Shown here one piece after another: positions 37,748-46,254 of a stretch of DNA of 64,000 nt. The DNA is taken from contig NZ_WHMA01000006.1 in assembly GCF_010994375.1 (NCBI RefSeq), forward strand, positions 62,001-126,000, in the 5' to 3' direction. The translations under genes were made by a program, and so were the position numbers. Source of the DNA: Halomonas sp. NO4 (GTDB lineage Bacteria; Pseudomonadota; Gammaproteobacteria; Pseudomonadales; Halomonadaceae). The notes beneath the pieces were generated by a model. The model did not search any database, had not been told where the DNA came from, and was given only the letters and a program-made list of their open reading frames with translations. The first letter of the stretch is position 1. Every line of letters begins with the position of its first letter.

Positions 37748-37822
37748 GGCAGGCTCCTTGCCGGAAAGGTCCCGGAGTGTGGTGCCCCGGGGCCGGGTCT
37801 CGGGTAGCGGCAGCGCCCGGGG

Positions 37823-38602
37823 TCAGGAAAAGAGTTGCGACGAGGCGCTGGCCTGGGACAGCTCTTCCGCGGCGGTCAGTAGCGGCGGGGCCAGGGCGGG
37901 GATGCGCTCGGCGTCGAGGCGTACGCCGGGGCCGGCGATACTCAGCACGCCGATGGGGTGGCCATCCTGGGGATCACGCACCAGGGCGGCCATGGCGGCG
38001 GTGCCCGGCCCCATGCTGTCGCTGACCCAGGCGTAGCCGCGGGCGCGAGTACGCTGCAGGTGGTCGAGCAGTTCCGCCTTGCTGCGTGGTGCCTGGGGGC
38101 CGAGCGGGTGGTCCGTCTCCAGGCCCTGGGCCTCCACTAGCGCTAGCGCCGCGTCGTCGTCGAGTCCGGCGAGCCAGGCGTGGCCGCTGGCGGTGCAGAA
38201 GAGTGGCGCCTCCTTGCCCATGTCCGGGTCGTACCGCAGGCCGCTGCGCGCCCCCTGGGCCTTGGCGATCCAGGTCAGGCGCTGCCCCTCGATCACCGAG
38301 AGGCGCACCAGCTCGCCGCTGGTCTCGGCCAGGCGGTCGAGGATCGGCTGGATGACGTCGCTTGCCCCGGTGCTCGCCAGGTAGCGGAAGCCCAGGGCCA
38401 TCAGGCGCGTGGTCAGCTGGTAGTGCTGGGTGCGCGGGTCCTGACGCACGTGGCCGAGGCGGATCAGCTCGTTGCAGATGCGGTGGGCTGCACTCTTGGG
38501 AATCCCCAGGCGATCGGCGATGACCAGCAGGGGCAGGCCTTCGGCATCTTCCGAGAGCGCTTCGAGCACGCCCAGGGTGCGTTCGATCAGGCTTCCCGCC
38601 AT
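37823..38602 (-). CDS. IclR-family transcriptional regulator A
   Basis: This 259-residue regulator has an N-terminal winged helix (RTLGVLEALSEDAEGLPLLVIADRLGIPKSAAHRICNELIRLG, residues about 8-50) and a C-terminal effector-binding domain (LIEGQRL, FCTASGHAWLA, RARGYAWV). It probably controls the adjoining AEC, flavoprotein, TIM-barrel and DMT genes. A palindrome-like sequence at 38638 in its own upstream region suggests autoregulation. The effector is unknown. Confidence 0.9.
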   Translation of the reverse strand: MAGSLIERTLGVLEALSEDAEGLPLLVIADRLGIPKSAAHRICNELIRLGHVRQDPRTQHYQLTTRLMALGFRYLASTGASDVIQPILDRLAETSGELVRLSVIEGQRLTWIAKAQGARSGLRYDPDMGKEAPLFCTASGHAWLAGLDDDAALALVEAQGLETDHPLGPQAPRSKAELLDHLQRTRARGYAWVSDSMGPGTAAMAALVRDPQDGHPIGVLSIAGPGVRLDAERIPALAPPLLTAAEELSQASASSQLFS

Positions 38603-38637
38603 GGTGACTGTCCGTTGGTTGTGAAAAATGAAATTCT

Positions 38638-38650
38638 AGAATGATGTTTC
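38638..38650 (-). promoter_or_regulatory. Probable operator upstream of IclR regulator A
   Basis: AGAATGATGTTTC matches the flavoprotein operator AGAACAATGTTCC at ten of thirteen positions. Both are joined to a TTCTAGAA or ATCTAGAA stretch that supplies a -10 box (TAGAAT or TAGATT) on the minus strand. Confidence 0.4.
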
Positions 38651-38665
38651 GAAAAATGCACGCCG

Positions 38666-39457
38666 TCAGCTGACGTGGGTGCGGATCTGCCGTGCCTTGG
38701 CCTGCAGCAGCGGCAGGTAGTCGCGCATCAGGGTGTCGTAGTCGACGCGAGCGGCGTTAGTGCTGATGTTGATGGCGCCGAGCAGCTTGCCGTGGGCATC
38801 GAAGGCGGGTACGGCGATGGAGCGCAGGCCGGAGTCGAGCTCCTGGTCGGCGATGGCGTAGCCCTGCTGGCGCACCTTGCGGAGGCACTGGCGCAGCTCG
38901 GCCTTGTCGGTGATCGTCTTCTCCGTGTAGCGCTCGAGGGTGACCCGCTCGAGGAAGGCATCGAGCTCGCTGTCGTCGAGCTGGGCGAGCAGCACCCGCC
39001 CCATGGAGGTGTGCGCGGCGGGCAGGCGGGTGCCTACCGAGAGAGTGATGGCCATCAGCCGGTGGCGGGAGGCGGAGCGGGCAACGTAGATCACCGCGTC
39101 GCCGTCGAGCACGCCCAGCGACGAGGATTCGCCACACTCGGCGGTAATCTCCTCGAGCACCTGCTGGATGACGCTGCGGTAGTTGTTGGCCGAGAGGAAG
39201 GCGTAGCCGAGCTGCAGCACCTTGGGGGCCAGCTCGAAGCTGCGCCCCTGCTTGCGCACGTACCCCAGTGCATGCAGGGTGAGCAGAAAGCGCCGCGCCC
39301 GCGCGCGGTTCATGCCGGTGCGGCTGGCGACTTCGCTGAGCGTCATGCGGGGATGGGCCTGGTCGAAGGCCAGGATCACCTCGAGGCCGCTGGCCAGCGC
39401 CGTGACGAAGTCGCGGTCGTCCGGGCTCAGGATATCCTCCTGCACGGCAGTCTCCAT
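38666..39457 (-). CDS. pcaR: IclR-family regulator B, PcaR/PcaU-like
   Basis: This 263-residue regulator has a winged helix at about residues 16-75 (TLSEVASRTGMNRARARRFL) and the IclR effector domain (GVLDGDAVIYVARSASRHRL, AAHTSMGRVLLA, VRQQGYAIADQELDSGLRSI). The MNRARARRFLLTL recognition helix is characteristic of PcaR/PcaU/PobR-type aromatic regulators. It diverges from pcaB across a GTTCG-N5-CGAAC palindrome. It is the best candidate to bind the repeated GTTCG operators. Its inducer would be beta-ketoadipate or protocatechuate by analogy. Confidence 0.85.
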   Translation of the reverse strand: METAVQEDILSPDDRDFVTALASGLEVILAFDQAHPRMTLSEVASRTGMNRARARRFLLTLHALGYVRKQGRSFELAPKVLQLGYAFLSANNYRSVIQQVLEEITAECGESSSLGVLDGDAVIYVARSASRHRLMAITLSVGTRLPAAHTSMGRVLLAQLDDSELDAFLERVTLERYTEKTITDKAELRQCLRKVRQQGYAIADQELDSGLRSIAVPAFDAHGKLLGAINISTNAARVDYDTLMRDYLPLLQAKARQIRTHVS

Positions 39458-39508
39458 GGTCGGTCGTCCTCGGTCGAGTTGCCCAAAAGTTGGCCTACAA
39501 TCTAGCAT

Positions 39509-39529
39509 AGTGTTCGAAATACGAACACT
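39509..39529. promoter_or_regulatory. Operator between pcaR and pcaB
   Basis: A perfect inverted repeat with eight-base arms AGTGTTCG and CGAACACT around AAATA sits midway between the divergent genes. The core GTTCG-N5-CGAAC is the same as at pcaI and tctC. A TAGATT -10 box for pcaR lies 8 bases further on the minus strand. Confidence 0.65.
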
Positions 39530-39583
39530 TGTACGACCATAGATTGAGAGCCTGTTTCCCGCCCTTCCACCGGAGTCCTTGCC

Positions 39584-40912
39584 ATGTCCGCCGCGCTGCT
39601 GCAGCACCCCTTCATGAGCCCCGATGGCCTGGCCGCCACCCAGGCCGAGGCGCTCGTCGAGGCCATGCTGGCCTTCGAGCTGGCCCTCGCCGAGGTGCAA
39701 GAAGCCCGCGGCGCCGTGCCCGAAGGGGCCAGCCAACGGATGCGCGAGTTGCTGGCGCCTCACCCTTTCGACGTCGGGGGCATCGCCGCCGGTATCGCCA
39801 GTGGCGGCAACGCGGCCATCCCCTTCGTCAAGCAGGGGCGTGCCGCCTTGCCGGACGCGCTCAAGCGCTACTGGCACCAGGGGGCTACCAGCCAGGACGT
39901 GGTCGACAGCGCCCTGATGCTGCTGCTCAAGCCGCGGTTCGCGGCGATCGATGCCCTTCTCGCGCGCTGCCGCACGGCGGCAATCCCGCTGATGCAGCAG
40001 CACGCTGCCACGCCCATGGTGGGGCGCACCCTGATGCAGCAGGCGCTGCCCCTCGCCTTCGGCGTCAAGGTTGCCCACTGGGCGCTGGGGCTGGAGCAGG
40101 CGCGACGTCGGCTGGCCGCGGTCGAACTCCCGGTGCAGTTCGGCGGCGCCGTGGGGGTGCACTCCGGCTGGGCCGACCAGGGGCTCGAGTTCATGGACGG
40201 CCTGGCCGAGCGGCTGGGGCTCGCCGTGCCGGTGCTGCCCTGGCACACCGAGCGCCAGCCGATCCATGCCCTGGCCACCGCCCTGGACGCCGTGGCCGGC
40301 GCCGCCGAGAAGCTGGCACTGGACGTCGCCCTGCTCACCCAGACCGAGCTCGGCGAGGTGGCCGAGCCGGCCGGCGAGGGGATGGGCGAATCCTCCTCCA
40401 TGCCCCACAAGCGCAACCCGGTGCGCTGTGCGCTGATCCGCGGCGCCACGCGCCAGGTGCACGGTCATGCCACGGTGATCCTCAATGCTGCGGCCCAGCC
40501 GCTGGAGCGTGGCCTGGGCGAGTGGCACGCCGAGTGGGCGCCGCTCGTCGACGCTGCCCTGCTGGTGGAAGGCGCTCTGGAACAGGCGGCGATACTGCTC
40601 GAGGGACTCGAGGTGCATCCCGAGGCGATGGTGCGCAATCTGGCGGCCACCGGTGGCGGCATCATGGCCGAACCGGCCTCGAAGCTGCTGACACCCGTGC
40701 TGGGCCAGGAGGCCGCCAAGCGCATCAGCGCCGAGGCCGCCGAGGCGGCGCGTGAGTCCGGCCGCCCCTACGCGGAGGTGTTGGGCGCCCATCCCGAGGT
40801 GGCGGGCCGGCTCGAGCCCGAGACCTTGGCCCAGGCCACGGACCCCGCTTTATACCTTGGTAGCAGCCAGCGTCAGGTCCAGCGTGCCATCGCCTGGCTG
40901 GAAGAGACGTAA
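39584..40912 (+). CDS. pcaB: 3-Carboxy-cis,cis-muconate cycloisomerase (PcaB)
   Basis: PcaB cyclises 3-carboxymuconate, the ring-cleavage product of protocatechuate, to gamma-carboxymuconolactone. The 442-residue fumarase/ASL-superfamily protein has the family signature GESSSMPHKRNPV at about 268-280 and HWHQGATSQDVVDSAL-like motif YWHQGATSQDVVDSAL at about 101-116. The ATG has CGGAG upstream. It is monocistronic, being followed by a strong terminator. Confidence 0.95.
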   Translation: MSAALLQHPFMSPDGLAATQAEALVEAMLAFELALAEVQEARGAVPEGASQRMRELLAPHPFDVGGIAAGIASGGNAAIPFVKQGRAALPDALKRYWHQGATSQDVVDSALMLLLKPRFAAIDALLARCRTAAIPLMQQHAATPMVGRTLMQQALPLAFGVKVAHWALGLEQARRRLAAVELPVQFGGAVGVHSGWADQGLEFMDGLAERLGLAVPVLPWHTERQPIHALATALDAVAGAAEKLALDVALLTQTELGEVAEPAGEGMGESSSMPHKRNPVRCALIRGATRQVHGHATVILNAAAQPLERGLGEWHAEWAPLVDAALLVEGALEQAAILLEGLEVHPEAMVRNLAATGGGIMAEPASKLLTPVLGQEAAKRISAEAAEAARESGRPYAEVLGAHPEVAGRLEPETLAQATDPALYLGSSQRQVQRAIAWLEET

Positions 40913-40944
40913 TGCACTGATAAAAAAGCGATTCGTCGAATTTC

Positions 40945-40974
40945 AAGGGGGAAGGTTAGACCTTCCCCCTTTTT
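40945..40974 (+). terminator. Intrinsic terminator after pcaB
   Basis: AAGGGGGAAGG, loop TTAGA, CCTTCCCCCTT and a T-run give an 11-bp stem. It separates pcaB from pcaIJF. Confidence 0.9.
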
Positions 40975-41022
40975 CGTTTCCGGGCCGTGACGTTTGACGC
41001 TTCCCGCTTTGGGGATTAATTT

Positions 41023-41056
41023 GTTCGTATCACAAACCTATGTTCGTAAAACGAAC
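41023..41056 (+). promoter_or_regulatory. Three-half-site PcaR-like operator upstream of pcaI
   Basis: GTTCGTA at 41023-41029, then GTTCGTAAAACGAAC at 41042-41056: two direct copies of GTTCG 19 bp apart, the second forming a palindrome. Known PcaU/PcaR sites in front of pcaIJ have this architecture (palindrome plus direct repeat). It lies 64-97 bases before the pcaI start. Confidence 0.7.
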
Positions 41057-41119
41057 AAATTTGCGAGCCGGTCGGTCTACTGCCGCTGGCTCCCGGCGAA
41101 TCAGCGAGAGGCAACTACT

Positions 41120-41941
41120 ATGGCCGAGATTCTCAGCCTGCATGACGCCGTGGCGCGCTACGTGGAGGACGGCGCCACCGTGGCCATGGAGGGCTTCACC
41201 CATCTCATCCCCTTCGCCGCGGGTCACGAGGTCATCCGCCAGGGCAAGCGCGATCTCACCCTGATCCGCATGACGCCCGACCTGATCTACGACCAGCTGA
41301 TCGGTGCCGGCTGCGCCAAGAAGGTGATCTTCTCCTGGGGCGGCAACCCCGGCGTGGGCTCGCTGCATCGGCTGCGCGATGCCGTGGAGAAGGGCTGGCC
41401 GCGCCGGATCGAGATCCTCGAGCACAGCCACGCCGCCATGGCCTGCGCCTTCGAGGCGGGGGCGGCGGGCCTGCCAATGGCCGTGCTGCGCGGCTACGTG
41501 GGGAGCGACCTGCCCAAGGTCAACGACCAGATCAAGTTCATCGAGTGCCCCTTCACCGGCGAGCGCCTGGCGGCGGTTCCCTCCATCCGCCCCGACGTAG
41601 CCATCGTCCATGCCCAGAAGGCCGACCGGCACGGCAACGTCCTGGTGGAAGGCATCATCGGCGTGCAGAAGGAGGCGGTGCTCGCCGCCAAGCACAGCAT
41701 CGTCACCGTCGAGGAGATCGTCGATGACCTCGATGTCGAGCCCAACGCCTGCGTGATCCCCGGCTGGGCGGTCAGCGCCATCGCCGTGGCCGAGCAGGGC
41801 TCGCTGCCCTCCTACGCCCACGGCTACTACGATCGCAACAACCGCTTCTACAAGGAGTGGGACGCCATCGCCCGCGACCGCGACGCCTTCACCCGGTGGC
41901 TCGACGACAACGTCTACAACGCCGGAGGAGCGACCCAATGA
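41120..41941 (+). CDS. pcaI: 3-Oxoadipate CoA-transferase subunit A (PcaI)
   Basis: With PcaJ it transfers CoA from succinyl-CoA to beta-ketoadipate. The 273 residues have the family-I CoA-transferase alpha fold, with CoA-binding KVIFSWGGNPGVGSLHRLRD at about 71-90 and RPDVAIVHAQKADRHGNV. It is longer than classical PcaI (about 230 residues), resembling the GctA/CatI-type branch. GAGAGG lies upstream of the ATG. It overlaps pcaJ by four bases. Confidence 0.9.
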   Translation: MAEILSLHDAVARYVEDGATVAMEGFTHLIPFAAGHEVIRQGKRDLTLIRMTPDLIYDQLIGAGCAKKVIFSWGGNPGVGSLHRLRDAVEKGWPRRIEILEHSHAAMACAFEAGAAGLPMAVLRGYVGSDLPKVNDQIKFIECPFTGERLAAVPSIRPDVAIVHAQKADRHGNVLVEGIIGVQKEAVLAAKHSIVTVEEIVDDLDVEPNACVIPGWAVSAIAVAEQGSLPSYAHGYYDRNNRFYKEWDAIARDRDAFTRWLDDNVYNAGGATQ

Positions 41942-42714
41942 GCCTCGACTACACCGCCTCGGAGATGATGACCGTCACCGCCGCCCGGGCGCTGGAGAAC
42001 GGCATGACCTGCTTCGTCGGCATCGGTCTGCCCAGTGAGGCGGCCAACCTGGCGCGCCTGACCCACGCCCCCGACGTGGTGCTGATCTACGAGTCCGGCA
42101 CCCTGCAGACCAAGCCCGAGGTGCTGCCGCTCTCCATCGGCGACGGCGAGCTGTGCGAGTCGGCGCTGACCACCGTCTCGGTGCCGGAGATGTTCCGCTA
42201 CTGGCTGCAGGGCGGCCACGTCAGCGTGGGCTTTCTGGGTACCGCCCAGATCGACCGCTACGCCAATCTCAACACCACCCTGATCGGCGACTACCATGAT
42301 CCCAAGGTGCGTCTGCCGGGCGGGGGTGGTGCGCCCGAAATTGCGACGAATGCGGGTGAGGTCTTTATCACCCTCAAGCACTCCAAGCGCACCTTCGTGA
42401 AGGACGTGGACTTCGTCACCACCCTGGGCTTCGGCCGCGACGGCAAGGGGCGCGACGGCGTACCCAACATCGGCCGCGGGCCGACCCGGGTGATCACCGA
42501 CCTCTGCGTGCTCAAGCCCGACCCCGAGACCAAGGAGCTCACCGTGGTGTCGCTGCACCCCGGCGTGACCCGCGAGGACGTGATCGAGGCGACCGGCTGG
42601 GAGATCCGTTTCGCCGAGTCGCTGGAAACCACATCCGAGCCCTCGGTCCGCGAACTCGAGATCCTGCGTGAATTGAAAGCGCGTACCGACCGCAAACACG
42701 CCGGGGACGTCTGA
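41938..42714 (+). CDS. pcaJ: 3-Oxoadipate CoA-transferase subunit B (PcaJ)
   Basis: This is the 258-residue catalytic subunit. The glutamate that forms the CoA thioester is Glu52 in LIYESGTLQ, and the glycine-rich RLPGGGGAPEIATNAGEVFI follows. The ATGA overlap with pcaI ensures equal synthesis. The open frame extends upstream, but this ATG with GGAGGAG before it is the clear start. Confidence 0.93.
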   Translation: MSLDYTASEMMTVTAARALENGMTCFVGIGLPSEAANLARLTHAPDVVLIYESGTLQTKPEVLPLSIGDGELCESALTTVSVPEMFRYWLQGGHVSVGFLGTAQIDRYANLNTTLIGDYHDPKVRLPGGGGAPEIATNAGEVFITLKHSKRTFVKDVDFVTTLGFGRDGKGRDGVPNIGRGPTRVITDLCVLKPDPETKELTVVSLHPGVTREDVIEATGWEIRFAESLETTSEPSVRELEILRELKARTDRKHAGDV

Positions 42715-42723
42715 GGAGGCCCT

Positions 42724-43929
42724 ATGACCGACGTTTACCTGTGTCATCCGCGGCGCACCGCCGTGGGCCGCTTCGGCGGCACCCTGGCGGCCGTGCGCCC
42801 CGACGACTTCGCCGCGACGATCTTCCAGGCCGTGCTCGCCGAGGCGCCGGGGCTCGACCCCGCGGCCATCGACGAGGTAATCATGGGCTGTGCCAATCAG
42901 GCCGGCGAGGACAACCGCAACGTGGCGCGCATGTCGGCGCTGCTGGCGGGCCTGCCGACCTCGGTACCGGGCACCACCATGAACCGCCTGTGCGGCTCCG
43001 GCATGGACGCCGTGGGCACCGCCTTTCGCGCCATCCGTGCCGGTGAGTTCGAGCTGGCGCTGGCCGGCGGCGTGGAGTCGATGTCCCGCGCGCCCTACGT
43101 GCTGGGCAAGGCGGAGAGCGCCTTCTCCCGCGGCCAGGCCATCGAAGACACCACCATCGGCTGGCGCTTCGTCAATCCCTTGATGAAGCAGCAGTACGGT
43201 GTCGATTCCATGCCGGAGACCGCCGAGAACGTCGCCGCGCAGCACCGCGTCTCCCGCGAGGACCAGGACGCCTTTGCCCTGCGCTCCCAGCAGAAGGCCG
43301 AGCGCGCCCAGAAAGATGGCCGCTTCGCCCAGGAGATCACCGCCATCGAGATCCCGCGGCGCAAGCAGGAGCCGCTGGTCTTCGACCAGGACGAGCACCT
43401 GCGCTCGGGCACCACCCTGGAGAAGCTCGCCAAGTTGCCCACCCCCTTCCGCGAGGGCGGCAGCGTTACCGCCGGCAACGCCTCGGGCGTCAACGACGGC
43501 GCCGCGGCGATGCTGGTGGCCAGCCAGGCAGCGGTGGAAGCGCACGGCCTTACTCCCATGGCGAGGATCCTCGGCATGGCCACCGCCGGGGTCGAGCCGC
43601 GCACCATGGGCATGGGCCCGGTGCCGGCGGTGACCAAGCTGCTCGACCGGTTGGGCGTGTCGCTGGATGAGATCGACGTGATCGAGCTCAACGAGGCCTT
43701 TGCTTCCCAGGCGCTGGCCTGTCTGCGCGAGCTGGGCATTGCCGACGACGACCCCAGGGTCAACCCTAACGGCGGCGGCATTGCGCTCGGCCATCCGCTG
43801 GGCATGTCCGGGGCCCGCCTGCTGACTACTGCGGCCTTTGAACTGCGCAACAGCGGCAAGCGCTACGCCCTGTGCACCATGTGCGTGGGCGTGGGGCAGG
43901 GGATTGCTACGCTGATCGAACGGGTATAG
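42724..43929 (+). CDS. pcaF: 3-Oxoadipyl-CoA thiolase (PcaF)
   Basis: PcaF splits beta-ketoadipyl-CoA into succinyl-CoA and acetyl-CoA. It is a 401-residue thiolase with the nucleophile Cys90 in MNRLCGSGMDAV, His in NEAFASQALACLREL/GGGIALGHPLGMSGARL and Cys in CTMCVGVGQG. GAGGAGG lies 4 bases before the ATG. It is the third gene of pcaIJF. Confidence 0.96.
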   Translation: MTDVYLCHPRRTAVGRFGGTLAAVRPDDFAATIFQAVLAEAPGLDPAAIDEVIMGCANQAGEDNRNVARMSALLAGLPTSVPGTTMNRLCGSGMDAVGTAFRAIRAGEFELALAGGVESMSRAPYVLGKAESAFSRGQAIEDTTIGWRFVNPLMKQQYGVDSMPETAENVAAQHRVSREDQDAFALRSQQKAERAQKDGRFAQEITAIEIPRRKQEPLVFDQDEHLRSGTTLEKLAKLPTPFREGGSVTAGNASGVNDGAAAMLVASQAAVEAHGLTPMARILGMATAGVEPRTMGMGPVPAVTKLLDRLGVSLDEIDVIELNEAFASQALACLRELGIADDDPRVNPNGGGIALGHPLGMSGARLLTTAAFELRNSGKRYALCTMCVGVGQGIATLIERV

Positions 43930-43974
43930 GCAGCCCAGATTTATTGCTACCGCTCAAACGGTACGGAGGCTTTC

Positions 43975-45174
43975 ATGGCATTTCTGACAATCGACGGCCG
44001 CAGTGTCGCCTATCGCCTGCTGGGCGCCGAGGCCAACCCGCTGGTGCTGCTGGCTCACCCGCTGGGCATGACCCAGGCGGTTTGGGACGACCTGCTGCCG
44101 GCGCTGCTGCCGCGCTATCGCGTGCTGACCTGGGATCTGCCCGGTCACGGCGCCAGCGAAGCCTGGCCGGCGGAGGGCGGCGCCATCACGCCGGCCGCAC
44201 TCGCCGCCGAGGCGCTGGCCCTGGCCGAGCAGGCCGGCGCGACGCGTTTCCACTTCGTCGGTACCTCCATCGGCGGGGTGGTCGGGCAGCAGCTGATCGC
44301 CCAGCACGCCGAGCGGCTGCTCTCGGCCGTGCTGACCAACACCGGTGCGGTGATCGGCACCCCCGAGCTGTGGACGACGCGCGCCGCCCGCACGCGTGAC
44401 GAGGGTTTGGCGGCGCTCTCCGGCGAGATCGTGCCACGCTGGTTCTCCGCCGAGCGCCTCAAGAGGGAACCGGCGCTGGAGAGCGGCTGGCGCACCCAGA
44501 TGGCGCGCACCGACGGCGAGAGCTATGCGCGGCTGTGCGAGATGCTCGGCAAGAGCGATTTCCGCGGCTCGCTCAAGGATCCCCTGTCTCGCAACCCGGG
44601 CCTGCCTGTGCACCTGCTGGGTGGCAGCGAGGACATGGCCACGCCCCCGGAGACTCTGGAAACGCTCGCCGCCGAGTGCGACGGCGCGCCGCTGGAGATC
44701 CTCCAGGGCTTCGCCCACGTGCCCTCGGTGGAGAGCCCCGAGGCCATGGCCAAGCGGCTGCAGTTGTGGCTGGCCGTGGATCGCAGTGCGGTCGGTGAGC
44801 AGGGTGTGAGCTATGCGCAAGGTCTCGAGACCCGCAAGCAGGTGCTCGGCGAGGCGCACGTGGCGCGCGCCAGCGAGAACGCCAACAGCCTCGACGCCCC
44901 CTTCCAGCAGATGATCACCCGCCTAGCCTGGGGCGAGCTGTGGGGCAACGACGACCTCACCCGTCGCGAGCGCAGCCTGATCACCACCGGCATCCTCGCC
45001 GCCCTGGGCCGCGAGGAGCTCGAGCTGCACCTGAAGACCGCTCAGCGCATCGGCCTGACCGAGGCGGAGCTGCGCCAGGTGCTGCTGCACGTGGCGATCT
45101 ACGGCGGGGTGCCGGCGGCGAATCACGCCTTTGCGCTGGCAAAGCAGCTCGGCTGGGGCACGCCCCTCGAGTGA
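43975..45174 (+). CDS. pcaDC: Fused 3-oxoadipate enol-lactonase / 4-carboxymuconolactone decarboxylase
   Basis: This 399-residue fusion carries out two consecutive steps in reverse gene order. Residues 1-260 are an alpha/beta hydrolase (PcaD) with nucleophile Ser98 in VGTSIGGVVG, DLPGHGAS, and His in GFAHVPSVE. Residues about 275-399 are a CMD domain (PcaC) with ITRLAWGELWGNDDLTRRER and VLLHVAIYGGVPAANHAF. Equivalent fusions are known as PcaL in actinobacteria. GGAGG precedes the ATG. It shares the enol-lactonase step with the catechol branch. Confidence 0.95.
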   Translation: MAFLTIDGRSVAYRLLGAEANPLVLLAHPLGMTQAVWDDLLPALLPRYRVLTWDLPGHGASEAWPAEGGAITPAALAAEALALAEQAGATRFHFVGTSIGGVVGQQLIAQHAERLLSAVLTNTGAVIGTPELWTTRAARTRDEGLAALSGEIVPRWFSAERLKREPALESGWRTQMARTDGESYARLCEMLGKSDFRGSLKDPLSRNPGLPVHLLGGSEDMATPPETLETLAAECDGAPLEILQGFAHVPSVESPEAMAKRLQLWLAVDRSAVGEQGVSYAQGLETRKQVLGEAHVARASENANSLDAPFQQMITRLAWGELWGNDDLTRRERSLITTGILAALGREELELHLKTAQRIGLTEAELRQVLLHVAIYGGVPAANHAFALAKQLGWGTPLE

Positions 45175-45222
45175 CAGGTGCGGCGGTCGGGGCCTGCCCC
45201 GGCCGTTGCCAGGGAGCCGCGC

Positions 45223-46152
45223 ATGCTCAATGCCCGTATCAAGCTGCGTCATCTGCAGGCCTTCCTCGAGGTGGCCCGTCAGCGCAGTTTCGCCCGCGCC
45301 GCCGATCGCCTGGCGATCACCCAGCCGGGCATGTCCAAGACGATTCGCGAGCTCGAGGAGATTCTCGAGACGCCGCTCTTCGAGCGCACCTCGCGGGGCG
45401 TGGCGCTGACCCAGGCGGGGCTCACCCTGCTGCGTCACGCCGGGCCGGCGCTGCGCGCGCTGGAAGAGGGCATCGGTGCGGTGGGCAGCAGCGAGCCGGG
45501 CACCCGCTGGCTGCGCGTGGGTGCGCTCTCCACGGTGGAGAGCCGCCTGCTGCCCGAGGCCATCCGCCGCTTCCAGGCCGGCGGGCCGGCGGGCGTCGGC
45601 GTCAATGTGGTCACTGGCCCCAGCGCCTTTCTGCTCTCGCGTCTGCGCCGCGGCGAGCTGGACCTGGTGGTGGGGCGCATGACGGAGGCGCGCGAGATCC
45701 GCGACCTCGCCTTCGAGCACCTCTACTACGAGCGGCTGCTGCTGGTGGTGCGCGATGGCCATCCGCTGGCCGGGGTGGACCCCCTGCCCCCCGCGGCGTT
45801 GACGGCCCACCCCTGGATCGTGCCGCCGCCCCAGACCACGCTGCGCCAGCAGGTCGACAGCTTCTGCGTGCGCCACGCCCTGACACTTCCCGAGACGCTC
45901 CTCGAAACCCTGTCGCTGCCCCTCGGCCAGGCGGTCACCCAGGGCAGCGACGCCATCTGGGTGGCGCCGGAGGAGGCGGTGCGCGCGGCGCTGGATGCGG
46001 GGTGGCTGGCGGAGCTGGCCCTCTCCCTGGAGCAGCAGGGCGGCTCGGTGGGGCTGTGCACCAACGCCAGCCTCGAGCCCTCGCTGGCGCTCGACGCCTT
46101 CTGCGAGATTCTGCGCGAGGTCACCGCCGGAACCCCGGCCGCGGTGACATAA
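45223..46152 (+). CDS. pcaQ: LysR-type regulator PcaQ
   Basis: This 309-residue LysR regulator has an N-terminal winged helix: RHLQAFLEVARQRSFARAA, LAITQPGMSKTIRELEE (about 8-45). The IKLRHLQAFLEVARQ start and GVNVVTGPSAFLLSRLRRGELDLVVGRM are typical of PcaQ, which activates protocatechuate genes with beta-carboxymuconate or related inducers in alphaproteobacteria. Unusually it lies in the same direction as pcaHG, and its stop codon is inside the PcaQ-like box of the pcaHG promoter. Confidence 0.88.
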   Translation: MLNARIKLRHLQAFLEVARQRSFARAADRLAITQPGMSKTIRELEEILETPLFERTSRGVALTQAGLTLLRHAGPALRALEEGIGAVGSSEPGTRWLRVGALSTVESRLLPEAIRRFQAGGPAGVGVNVVTGPSAFLLSRLRRGELDLVVGRMTEAREIRDLAFEHLYYERLLLVVRDGHPLAGVDPLPPAALTAHPWIVPPPQTTLRQQVDSFCVRHALTLPETLLETLSLPLGQAVTQGSDAIWVAPEEAVRAALDAGWLAELALSLEQQGGSVGLCTNASLEPSLALDAFCEILREVTAGTPAAVT

Positions 46153-46214
46153 CCCAGCGGTTATGGACCGGCGCCGAGACGTCAATTGGCACCCCTGCGA
46201 CATTGCGCCACACT
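46149..46214 (+). promoter_or_regulatory. pcaHG promoter with PcaQ-like box
   Basis: ATAACC-CAGC-GGTTAT (46149-46164) matches the PcaQ consensus I recall, ATAACC-N4-GGTTAA. Starting 33 bp from the beginning of the box, TCAATTGGCA (46182-46191) contains a -35 TTGGCA, and CACACT (46209-46214) lies 17 bases on as a weak -10. The box centres near -65, normal for LysR activation. Confidence 0.65.
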
Positions 46215-46254
46215 CGCCGGACCCCTCAACCCACAACCCCAGAGACGACACGCC

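Noticed and set aside
46186..46200. Possible sigma-54 promoter at TTGGCACC before pcaH
   Set aside because: The GG and the next GC are 7 bases apart instead of 10, and the same element upstream of the DUF6455-like gene also lacks the GC. A -35 element with 17-base spacing fits both.
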